Source: Akkermansiaceae bacterium
Lineage (GTDB): Bacteria; Verrucomicrobiota; Verrucomicrobiia; Verrucomicrobiales; Akkermansiaceae
Length of the DNA: 10,579 nt
NCBI GenBank assembly: GCA_028293225.1
Contig: JAQGPE010000300.1
Location: 1 to 10,579, forward strand
Direction of reading: 5' to 3'
The translations under genes were made by a program, and so were the position numbers. The notes under the pieces were generated by a model. It was given only the letters and a program-made list of their open reading frames with translations, had not been told where the DNA came from and did not search any database. This document shows, piece by piece, positions 1-6,082 of this stretch; the first letter of the stretch is position 1; every line of letters begins with the position of its first letter.

Positions 1-1
1 C

Positions 2-889
2 ATCGACCGCGAGCACATCGACCGGCACTCCTACGTCATCGTCATTGGCGGCGGCGCTTTTCTCGATGCCGTGGGCTACGCGGTGGCCACCGCCCATCGC
101 GGCGTGCGCCTGGTGCGCTTCCCGACCACCACCCTGTCCCAGGACGACAGCGGCGTCGGCGTGAAATGCGCCGTCAACCGCTTCGGCAAGAAGAACTGGA
201 CCGGCTCTTTCGCGGTCCCGTTTGCGGTGATCAACGATTTCAGTTTCCTGCACAGCCAGGATGAAGAAACCCGCCGCGCCGGTCTGATCGAGGCCGTAAA
301 GGTCGCGCTGGTGAAGGACGGCAGCTTTTTCGCCTGGATTTATGCCAACCTGGAGCGCCTGGCCGCTCTGGATCCCGCGGCACTGGAGGAGTGCGTCGAG
401 CGCTCAGCGCTGCTACACGCATCGCACATCGCCACCAGTGGCGACCCCTTCGAGACCGGAAGCAGCCGTCCGCTGGATTTCGGCCACTGGGCCGCGCACA
501 AGCTGGAACAGCTCAGCGGCTTCACCGTGAGCCACGCCCACGCGGTGGCGATCGGGCTGGCGCTGGACACCCTCTACTCGGGCAGTTTCGGACTGCTCAG
601 CAATGCTGAGTCCGAGATCATCCTGCGGGTCATCTCCGGGCTGAAGCTGCCGCTGTGGCACGAGGCGCTCGATTTGCGCGATGCCGCCGGCCGCCGCCTG
701 GTGCACGCGGGCCTCGAAGAATTCCGCGAGCATCTCGGCGGTGAATTGACAGTGCTTCTGCTCAAGAAGCATGGTGTGGGCACCGATGTTCATTTCCTGG
801 ACGAGCCGCTGGTCGATGCCTGCCTGGACGATCTCAGGGCCAGGCAGCACGAGATCGACGAGGAGTCGACGCATTTGGCCGCGATCTGA
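2..889 (+). CDS. eboD: EboD-like 3-dehydroquinate synthase-family sugar-phosphate cyclase (5' truncated)
   Basis: The gene is cut by the left edge; its reading frame is open from base 2 and ends at TGA 887-889, so about 295 C-terminal residues are visible. The fragment opens just before a glycine-rich GGGAFLD nucleotide-binding segment (near base 47), followed by FPTTTLSQDDSGVGVK, as in NAD-dependent dehydroquinate synthase-fold cyclases. The three expected metal ligands can be placed: Glu in LIEAVK (290-292), His in LDFGHWAAHKLEQ (485-487) and His in SHAHAVAIG (533-535). The SSRPLDFGHWAAHKLEQ block is, from memory, diagnostic of the EboD branch of the ebo cluster rather than AroB, whose equivalent is NFGHTxGHA. 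EboD enzymes are thought to cyclise a sugar phosphate in a pathway whose product is not settled. It is the last + gene before a convergent operon, so no eboE or eboF follows it. One oddity is that the usual HGE motif reads HAH. The subfamily call rests on recalled motifs. Confidence 0.8.
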   Translation: MDREHIDRHSYVIVIGGGAFLDAVGYAVATAHRGVRLVRFPTTTLSQDDSGVGVKCAVNRFGKKNWTGSFAVPFAVINDFSFLHSQDEETRRAGLIEAVKVALVKDGSFFAWIYANLERLAALDPAALEECVERSALLHASHIATSGDPFETGSSRPLDFGHWAAHKLEQLSGFTVSHAHAVAIGLALDTLYSGSFGLLSNAESEIILRVISGLKLPLWHEALDLRDAAGRRLVHAGLEEFREHLGGELTVLLLKKHGVGTDVHFLDEPLVDACLDDLRARQHEIDEESTHLAAI

Positions 890-902
890 TTTCGAGGCCG
901 GA

Positions 903-1565
903 TCAGGCGGTGGCCCGCTTCTCTTCCTTCGCGGCTTTGCGGGCTTCGGCAACGAAGTGATTGCAGGCTTCGCGGCAGAGCAGGGGAATCGCGGTCGAAC
1001 GCGGCACATCGTCGCCCACCACCCCATCGTAGCGGGTCGCCGGACTGTCTTCCAGGGGCGTGGATTCATCCAACTGCCACAGGATCTTTTTCACGCAGCA
1101 GTTGCCGGGACCGCAGACTTCGCGAACCAGCTTCTGGGCGCCCGCGTCGCTCAGATCGCGGGCGAAACGGTACATGCCGGTCTGGCGGTTCAACTTCGCC
1201 CGCAGGTGCTGGATTTCCAGCCGTCCTTCCTTCTCCGCCAGCCATAGACTCACCGCGGCAGGATAGAATCCGTCCAGGGCGTTGAGGAGTTCCTCCGGCG
1301 AGCGCAACCGCATCAGCCAGCCGCGCTTCAGGGAGAGCTCGCCCTTGGTGAAACGATAGTGCCCGTCCTCCGCCCAGGTCGAAAGATCCCGCGCCGCCGC
1401 CGGGCCATCGTGGCATTCCAGGGAGCCGGTGTTTTCCGCGTCGGCGGCATCCTCGACATGACAAAGCCGGTGGCGCCATTCCCCGGCGGCAGGCAGAAAG
1501 GCGATCTGGCCGATCCGAGTGATGCCGGCGTCGGCGGCGGTGGAGAGACGTGTGGCGATGCTCAT
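903..1565 (-). CDS. DR2241-family protein: stabilising domain plus putative 4Fe-4S domain, partner of CbiX
   Basis: This 220-residue protein starts at ATG 1565-1563. The frame is open further upstream, but that stretch lies inside the cbiX-like gene, and the chosen start overlaps the cbiX-like stop as ATGA, a typical coupled junction. It resembles the C-terminal part of Deinococcus DR2241, where a stabilising domain and an iron-sulfur domain follow CbiX domains in one chain. Residues about 15-130 (from TRIGQIAFLPAAGEW) would be the stabilising part. The C-terminal part carries cysteines 151, 156 and 157 (VCGPGNCCVKKILWQ) and 197 and 201 (LLCREACNHFVAEARK), enough for one 4Fe-4S cluster. There is no signal peptide or membrane segment, so it should be cytosolic. 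It probably forms a complex with the CbiX-like protein and supports metal insertion into sirohydrochlorin. The domain match is from memory of the family; cluster binding is inferred from the cysteine pattern. Confidence 0.72.
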   Translation of the reverse strand: MSIATRLSTAADAGITRIGQIAFLPAAGEWRHRLCHVEDAADAENTGSLECHDGPAAARDLSTWAEDGHYRFTKGELSLKRGWLMRLRSPEELLNALDGFYPAAVSLWLAEKEGRLEIQHLRAKLNRQTGMYRFARDLSDAGAQKLVREVCGPGNCCVKKILWQLDESTPLEDSPATRYDGVVGDDVPRSTAIPLLCREACNHFVAEARKAAKEEKRATA

Positions 1566-2404
1566 GACCGGGAGGAATCGAAGTCGGCCACCTGATCGAG
1601 AATCACATCGGCGATGTTCCGCCCGGTCCCGATCGCGGAGGAGTAGTAGAGGGTCTTGCCACGGAGGTGGTGGGGGTTGTGCCGGAAGATCTCCCGCTGG
1701 CTGGCCGCCTCGCCCACCTCGCTCTCGATCCCCAACAGCACCGGGATGTCCTGGTAGCTGTGCAGGCCGTCGGCGATGAAAAACGGCACCACGACCACGT
1801 TTGGCGTCGGCGCCATCTGATCCCATCCGGCCAGGAACGGCTGCTCCTCCATGTAGCAGTCGAGCACCGCGGCATAGCCCGCGCCGGACTGTTTGATGAG
1901 TTCGACCTGATCCTTGATCGCCTTGGTCGAGTTCTGGTTCAGCCCGGTGCCGTGGCCGACGACGATCAGCGTCGTCGCGGCAGGGTCGACGCCGGGCGCG
2001 ACCTCCTGCGCCCGCTGCAGCAGCAGGCCGGTCATCGAGGGATGCACGCCCACCGGCAGGGTGTAGTGCCAGAGCTTGCCCCCGCGCTCCGTGGACGGGC
2101 CGTTGAGTTCCAGTTCGCGCGGGATCACTTCCTGGGTGAAGTAACCCTCACTGATGAAATCCGGGACCACATAGACCTCCTCCGCTTCGATCATGTAGGC
2201 GGCTTCGCGCATTGATGGCTCCTCCTTCCAGAAGCAGCAGTGCACCTCGGCGAAGAGACCACGTTTCCTCAGTTCGTCCGCGTGCTCGAAATAGGGGGTG
2301 GAGGAATCGGGATTCTCGGTGGAGCCATGGCCGACAATCAACAGCGCGGCGTGCGGCTTTGGCGTGAAAGGCATGGCGCAAATTGGCGAGGGGAAGCCTG
2401 CCAT
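1562..2404 (-). CDS. CbiX/SirB-type sirohydrochlorin chelatase with two tandem CbiX domains
   Basis: A 280-residue cytosolic enzyme expected to insert Fe2+ or Co2+ into sirohydrochlorin (siroheme or cobalamin synthesis); the metal cannot be told from sequence. Two homologous halves are visible. The first starts at LLIVGHGSTEN (His26), with FAEVHCCFWKEEP (52-63) and PDFISEGYFTQEVIPREL (81-98). The second starts at LIVVGHGTGLN (His151), with AVLDCYMEEQPFL (179-191) and PFFIADGLHSYQDIP (207-221). The paired HGS/HGT motifs and the parallel 'SEGYFTQEVIP'/'ADGLHSYQDIP' segments are typical of the long CbiX form found in DR2241 proteins. I chose ATG 2404-2402 because GAGGA lies about 10 bases upstream. 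ATG 2374-2372 (MPFTPKPHA) is an alternative closer to the domain start but lacks an SD-like sequence. The stop overlaps the start of the DR2241-like gene by four bases, so the two are surely co-transcribed and probably translationally coupled. Confidence 0.85.
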   Translation of the reverse strand: MAGFPSPICAMPFTPKPHAALLIVGHGSTENPDSSTPYFEHADELRKRGLFAEVHCCFWKEEPSMREAAYMIEAEEVYVVPDFISEGYFTQEVIPRELELNGPSTERGGKLWHYTLPVGVHPSMTGLLLQRAQEVAPGVDPAATTLIVVGHGTGLNQNSTKAIKDQVELIKQSGAGYAAVLDCYMEEQPFLAGWDQMAPTPNVVVVPFFIADGLHSYQDIPVLLGIESEVGEAASQREIFRHNPHHLRGKTLYYSSAIGTGRNIADVILDQVADFDSSRS

Positions 2405-2440
2405 GCAAAGGCTTTCCTCGCCCCGTTGTCCGGGCACCAA

Positions 2441-2470
2441 GAAGTCCGGCAACTCGCGCTGCCGGACTTC
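2441..2470 (-). terminator. Hairpin terminator of the lectin/discoidin gene
   Basis: A perfect 11-bp stem (GAAGTCCGGCA 2441-2451 with TGCCGGACTTC 2460-2470) encloses an 8-base loop. It lies 26 bases past the stop of the large minus-strand lectin gene and 36 bases before the start of the cbiX-like gene. On the minus strand the stem is followed only by TTGGTG, so the U-tract is weak. It likely separates the lectin transcript from the chelatase operon, but the weak tail makes read-through possible. Confidence 0.65.
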
Positions 2471-2496
2471 TCCGATGGACTCACGACAGAAATGAA

Positions 2497-4983
2497 TCAG
2501 GGAGCGGCGGCTACTTCCTCCACCCGGTAGAAATCCTTGGTGGTTTTGGTGAAGTTCACCGTGGTCGAGGTGCTGGCGCCTGCCGACGGAACCGTGCTGC
2601 CGACCGGCGTCCAGGTTACCAGGTCGGAGGACTCGGTGATCCGGTAGGTTTTGCCGGCGCTTGAGGTCCAGGTGACCGCCAGGCTGCTGCTGGGCGAGCC
2701 GAAGGTGAAGACCGAGCTGGTGATCGCCAGCGGACTCGTGACGACGGCCGTGGTCGGAGTCAGCACCCAGTCGAGGATGTCCTGGTACTCGTTCAAACCA
2801 CCTGTGCGGGCGGAGAAACCGACATAACCCTTGCCGGTGGTCGCATCCACCGCACCCACCGCCGGGTCGGCAAGATTCACTGCGAACTTGTCGACAACCA
2901 GATGATCATCCAGGTAGACGCTCAGGAAGCCTGGGATGTAAACGATTCGAACCTTGTAAGGAGCGACGCCGGCTCCGGTGACGAGGAAGTTACCGTTCAA
3001 GCCCTTTGCAAGGCTCAAGGGATTGGTGCCGGCGGTGCTCAGATTGAAGGTCTGCTTCCAGGAGCTGCCGACGAACAGTTCCAGGTTGGCCTGGGTTTCA
3101 TTCCGGTCGGCCGCATGGTCGTTGAAAGAGTCCAGGGTGATGGTCACCGCATTGCTGGCGAACTGAATCTCAGTCGACGGCATGGCGAGGTATCGGTCCG
3201 GGCTGTTCTGAATGGTGAAGGCGATTCCGTCCGCACCGTTGGTGAACTGAGTGTTGACCAGCTGGGCGTCAAAGGTGGTTTCGAAGCCGTCCGAGAGCTT
3301 CACCGGAAGCAGCGACCATGCGGATCCGGTCTGGCCACCAGCCTGTGGCGTCAGTCGCAGGCGCTTCTTGTTCGGATTCGAGGGGAAGGTGACGAAGTCG
3401 TTGAGGATCACCGCGGAGCCCAAGGTTGCGATCTCAGGCGCCGTTTCGAAATCCGGATAGTTGATGATGCCGGTTGGATTGACGGGAACCGAAACGGTGA
3501 GCGTGTTGGTGGTGCTGAGGCCTGAAGCGCCGGTCGCTTTGACCGTATAGGTGGTCGTGGCGGTCGGGTTCAGTGTCACCGTGCCGGAGAGACCCGCCGA
3601 CGTGAAGCCGGTGGTCGTCACCGAGGTCGCGCCGGAGGTGGAGTAGGTAAGGGTCACCGGATCGCCCGGCAGAACCACCGGAGTGGTCGAGGTGAAGGTC
3701 ACCGACGGCGCGACGTTCGAACCGGGGAGGGGAATCGAGGGCGAGGCGGTGTTCCTTGTCAGGGTCGTCGGATACGTGATCGTGGTCATGTTCTCGATCT
3801 GCGTATAGGTCGTGCCGTCCGTGCTGCCTTCGATGATCCACTTCACCGGGTCGCGGTCAGAGGAGTCGTTGGCGGTCGAGAAGGCGTAGCTGTCGAACGG
3901 CTGGACGCTGCCGAAGTCGAAGATGACCGGCTTGTAAGTAGCGCTGAACCACTTGGTAACTGTGCCGTTTTCCGTGTCGATCAGGTTGGCGATCCCTTCA
4001 TTCGGCTGGACCGGGGCGGTGGTGGTCACCGTGGCGACAGGAACTTTCGTCCCGGCGTTCGTGAACTCGAAGTTCGACATCTGGATCGACAAGCCGCCGC
4101 CGCGGAGCGCCATCGGGCTGTAGCGGACGTAGCGATAGTTCAGCGTCGCGCCGGAAACGCTGCGGATGAAATAGGTTGCCGTGGCGGTGCCGCCTGCGGA
4201 AGTGGCCGTCAGGGTATAGGTGGTGTCGGCATTGGGCGGCGGGATCACCGCCACCTGACCGCCGTCATTGGGGGTGGGGACCGGGAGGGCTGCGCCACCT
4301 GCGCTCGAAGTGATCGCAGCACTGGCAGCCAGAGCCGTCTGGCCGAAGAGGTTCACCGAGGAGCCGTTCTTGACGATGAAGCCGCTGGTGAGATCGAACT
4401 GATCGAACTCGAGGATGGAAGGCTTGGGTGCGACCGGCAGCACGAAGTTCGTGGGGCTCGCCGCCGCATTGCGCGCCGCGTTGGTAGCGAAATCCGTCAC
4501 GACGTCCAGCGTGGTCCAGCCGGCGTTGAGATCATTGGTTCCCTCGATGGTCCAGCTGACCGGGTCGCGGGTCGGAGTATCGTTCGCGGTAAAGAAGTTG
4601 TATCCGTCGATCGCCGTGGCGGTTCCGAAATCGAAAACCAGTTCGCTGGCCAGATAGGAGACGTCGAGCCACTTGTTCGCCGGGGTGGTCGTAATGCCGT
4701 CAAAAGCCTTGTCAGGGGTTTCGGAGGTGGCGGTGGGGACCGTCGTGTTATTCGCGTCCGTGACGACGACGCCAGCGGTCGGGATGGGGGTGGTCCCGTT
4801 GAAAAACTGGAATTCGGCAAGCTGAACGAGCGTCGTACCTGTGGGGCGCAGTTTCGTCGGATGAAACCGGAAATACCGATAGGTGAAGACCGTTGCCGGG
4901 GAGATTCCAGTTCCAAGGAGGAGGAGCAACAGGGACCTAAGAACGGAGCTTCGAAGCACTCCAGTCGTTGGGATTAATTTCAT
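2497..4983 (-). CDS. Secreted multi-domain protein: two discoidin-like modules, Ig-like linkers, L-type lectin domain
   Basis: An 828-residue exported protein, probably carbohydrate-binding. I chose ATG 4983-4981 because it gives a signal peptide (RSSVLRSLLLLLLGTGISPA, ending near residue 30); the open frame reaches back to ATG 5130, but that start would bury the signal. Domains in order: discoidin-like module A at 33-183 (YRYFRFHP, KWLDVSY, LVFDFG, DPVSWTIEGTND); an Ig-like/linker segment at 188-275 (TTYTLTATSAGGTATATYFI); discoidin-like module B at 281-420, a clear duplicate of A (YRYVRYSP, KWFSATY, VIFDFG, DPVKWIIEGSTD); an Ig-like domain at 424-500; an L-type (legume-like) lectin domain at about 505-743 with GADGIAFTIQN and the sugar/metal-loop region SFNDHAADRNETQ; and a C-terminal module at 752-825 (YRITESSDLVTW...FYRV) of the kind seen at the end of many verrucomicrobial exported proteins. 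There is no catalytic domain, so I read it as an adhesin or glycan sensor. The leader has no Shine-Dalgarno sequence. Confidence 0.85.
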   Translation of the reverse strand: MKLIPTTGVLRSSVLRSLLLLLLGTGISPATVFTYRYFRFHPTKLRPTGTTLVQLAEFQFFNGTTPIPTAGVVVTDANNTTVPTATSETPDKAFDGITTTPANKWLDVSYLASELVFDFGTATAIDGYNFFTANDTPTRDPVSWTIEGTNDLNAGWTTLDVVTDFATNAARNAAASPTNFVLPVAPKPSILEFDQFDLTSGFIVKNGSSVNLFGQTALAASAAITSSAGGAALPVPTPNDGGQVAVIPPPNADTTYTLTATSAGGTATATYFIRSVSGATLNYRYVRYSPMALRGGGLSIQMSNFEFTNAGTKVPVATVTTTAPVQPNEGIANLIDTENGTVTKWFSATYKPVIFDFGSVQPFDSYAFSTANDSSDRDPVKWIIEGSTDGTTYTQIENMTTITYPTTLTRNTASPSIPLPGSNVAPSVTFTSTTPVVLPGDPVTLTYSTSGATSVTTTGFTSAGLSGTVTLNPTATTTYTVKATGASGLSTTNTLTVSVPVNPTGIINYPDFETAPEIATLGSAVILNDFVTFPSNPNKKRLRLTPQAGGQTGSAWSLLPVKLSDGFETTFDAQLVNTQFTNGADGIAFTIQNSPDRYLAMPSTEIQFASNAVTITLDSFNDHAADRNETQANLELFVGSSWKQTFNLSTAGTNPLSLAKGLNGNFLVTGAGVAPYKVRIVYIPGFLSVYLDDHLVVDKFAVNLADPAVGAVDATTGKGYVGFSARTGGLNEYQDILDWVLTPTTAVVTSPLAITSSVFTFGSPSSSLAVTWTSSAGKTYRITESSDLVTWTPVGSTVPSAGASTSTTVNFTKTTKDFYRVEEVAAAP

Positions 4984-5238
4984 TGGTGTTTTGGTTTTTC
5001 GGTCCAAAGCACACTTTTCCCGGGTAGGGGTTTTTTTATTTTCGACGTTGATATTCAGCGCAGAAATTCCGGGAAAAGGCGCTTCAAACGCCGATGGAAT
5101 AGCAGCGCCCGTGCAAAGTGTCACCGTCAAAGCGGGAAAAGTGATTTTCGCGCGACTTTATGCATGGTCGTTGGTTGCGGATCGTCATTTGATCGCCAAA
5201 ACACTTGGTTTTTGACGATCCCCCCGCATCAAGGGCAC
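4984..5238. promoter_or_regulatory. Divergent intergenic control region with three CGGGAAAAG copies
   Basis: This is the region between the starts of the minus-strand lectin gene and the plus-strand lipoate-ligase-like gene. CGGGAAAAG occurs three times: on minus at 5012-5022 (11-base form CGGGAAAAGTG), on plus at 5070-5078, and on plus at 5133-5143 (again CGGGAAAAGTG). The first two form a perfect 10-bp inverted repeat (5014-5023 with 5069-5078). A T-rich run at 5031-5044 lies in the lectin leader. A further 9-bp inverted repeat sits next to the ligase start. I could not place convincing -35/-10 boxes on either strand. The repeated motif is seen directly; its role as an operator is inferred. 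Confidence 0.45.
5179..5221. repeat. 9-bp perfect inverted repeat upstream of the lipoate-ligase-like gene
   Basis: GGATCGTCA at 5179-5187 is repeated inverted as TGACGATCC at 5213-5221, with 25 bases between. A weaker inner pair, CCAA/TTGG, lies within the spacer. If the ligase starts at GTG 5239 the repeat lies in its leader and could be an operator or a leader hairpin. If it starts at ATG 5164 the repeat is inside the coding region. Confidence 0.4.
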
Positions 5239-5886
5239 GTGCTTCGCGAATTGAGCTTTTGGGAAGATCCGGAGATCCGGGATGGCTTCACGAACATGGC
5301 CGTTGACGACTGGTTGGCGGAATATTTCGAGACGCCCATTCTCCGCAGCTACCGCTGGGCGCCGGGGTGGGGGAGCTTCGGCTACTTCATTCCGCGGGCC
5401 GGGCTGCCGCCGGGTCCGCGGCATTGGGTCCGGCGCTGGACGGGCGGGGGCATCGTGGACCACCGGCACGACCGCACCTACACGCTGTTCGTGCCGCGTG
5501 GTCTGGAACTCGCCGAGGCGCGCGGCGCGGAAAGCTACCGGACCATCCACGTCGCCGTCGCCGCCGTCCTCAGCGAGGCAGGGCAGGCCGCCTCCCTCAG
5601 TGGCGGGACGGCCTCCGCGCCGGGCGGAGAGTGCTTCATCCGGCCGGTCGAGCACGACGTGCTGGATGGGAAGGGACGCAAGATCGCCGGGGCGGGGCAG
5701 CGCCGGTCGGCCAGGGGGCTCCTGCACCAGGGTTCCGTGCTGGCGGACGGAAGCTTCGATGCGGCCCGCTTGGCCGGGCTGCTGGCCGCAAAAGTGCGGA
5801 TCATGGATCTCGATCCCCCCTCTGGATGGATTGAAAAGCGGGCAGCGGAAAAATACCGCAGTCGTAACTGGTTGGAGCGGCGATGA
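5239..5886 (+). CDS. Lipoate-protein ligase A-like protein (LplA/BPL/LipB fold)
   Basis: A cytosolic protein of the biotin/lipoate ligase fold, expected to activate lipoate (or octanoate) and transfer it to lysines of lipoyl domains. Motifs in order, numbered from GTG 5239: TNMAVDDWLAE (18-28), matching the family's N-terminal 'xNMAxDE' helix; RRWTGGGIVDH (65-75), the RRxTGGGxVxH substrate loop; DRTYTLFVP; CFIRPVEHDVLDGKGRKIAG (132-151) with the conserved lysine at 148; and GLLHQGSVL (160-168). The length of 215 residues suits the short ligases that lack the C-terminal accessory domain. The start is uncertain: GTG 5239 puts the family's N-terminus close to the start, whereas ATG 5164 adds 25 residues (beginning MVVGCGSS) that look unlike the family. 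Neither has a good Shine-Dalgarno sequence. It is divergent from the lectin gene and 76 bases before tRNA-Pro. Substrate specificity cannot be read from sequence; octanoyltransferase activity is an alternative. Confidence 0.8.
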   Translation: MLRELSFWEDPEIRDGFTNMAVDDWLAEYFETPILRSYRWAPGWGSFGYFIPRAGLPPGPRHWVRRWTGGGIVDHRHDRTYTLFVPRGLELAEARGAESYRTIHVAVAAVLSEAGQAASLSGGTASAPGGECFIRPVEHDVLDGKGRKIAGAGQRRSARGLLHQGSVLADGSFDAARLAGLLAAKVRIMDLDPPSGWIEKRAAEKYRSRNWLERR

Positions 5887-5952
5887 AATCGTTCTTTTCT
5901 TACATTTTAGACCGCTTTGGTCTTGCTACTTTTCACTGGCTCACAGAGAGTC

Positions 5953-5969
5953 CGCCCCGTCGCGGGGCG
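5953..5969 (+). other. Leader hairpin overlapping the 5' acceptor strand of tRNA-Pro
   Basis: CGCCCCG (5953-5959), loop TCG, and CGGGGCG (5963-5969) form a perfect 7-bp hairpin. The right arm is the 5' acceptor strand of the tRNA, and the left arm is identical to the tRNA's own 3' acceptor strand (6029-6035). In the precursor the leader could therefore compete with normal acceptor pairing. Confidence 0.5.
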
Positions 5970-6039
5970 TAGCTCAGCCTGGTAGAGCGCCTGCTTTGGG
6001 AGCAGGAAGTCGTCAGTTCGAATCTGGCCGCCCCGACCA
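5963..6039 (+). tRNA. tRNA-Pro (anticodon UGG)
   Basis: A 77-base cloverleaf can be folded by hand. The acceptor is CGGGGCG (5963-5969) with CGCCCCG (6029-6035), discriminator A6036 and encoded CCA 6037-6039. The D stem is GCTC/GAGC (5972-5975, 5985-5988). The anticodon stem is CCTGC/GCAGG with loop TTTGGGA, so the anticodon TGG (5997-5999) reads proline codons. The variable loop is 5 bases. The T stem is GTCAG/CTGGC (one G-T pair) around TTCGAAT. The C1-G72 end pair is the usual bacterial tRNA-Pro identity feature. It has its own strong terminator just downstream and may be transcribed alone or with the ligase gene. Confidence 0.97.
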
Positions 6040-6048
6040 CTCTTTCTC

Positions 6049-6082
6049 AAAAGGTTGCAGCAAAATTTGCTGCAACCTTTTT
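6049..6082 (+). terminator. Strong palindromic terminator after tRNA-Pro
   Basis: A 16-bp perfect stem (6049-6064 with 6066-6081) around a single central A, read as AAAAGGTTGCAGCAAA and its complement. It begins 10 bases after the tRNA CCA. A-tracts and T-tracts flank the GC-containing core, ending in a run of five T, so it can work as a rho-independent terminator on + and in principle in both directions. In practice the central AAATTT bases would open as the loop. Confidence 0.9.

Noticed and set aside
886..906. CTGAT...ATCAG inverted repeat between the convergent eboD-like and DR2241-like genes
   Set aside because: Only 5 pairs, no T-tract, and it overlaps both stop regions; too weak to call a terminator.
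413..1069. 218-codon minus frame spanning the eboD-like and DR2241-like genes
   Set aside because: It crosses two genes supported by family motifs and shows no motif of its own.
1566..1826. Upstream extension of the DR2241-like protein to ATG 1826
   Set aside because: The added residues are low-complexity Arg/Pro/Gly from an out-of-frame reading of the cbiX-like gene; the ATGA junction gives a better start.
4984..5130. Upstream extension of the lectin protein to ATG 5130
   Set aside because: It would place 49 non-hydrophobic residues before an obvious signal peptide and runs through the repeated promoter motif.
5909..5923. AGACC/GGTCT mini-hairpin after the ligase stop
   Set aside because: A 5-bp stem without a proper T-run could easily occur by chance.
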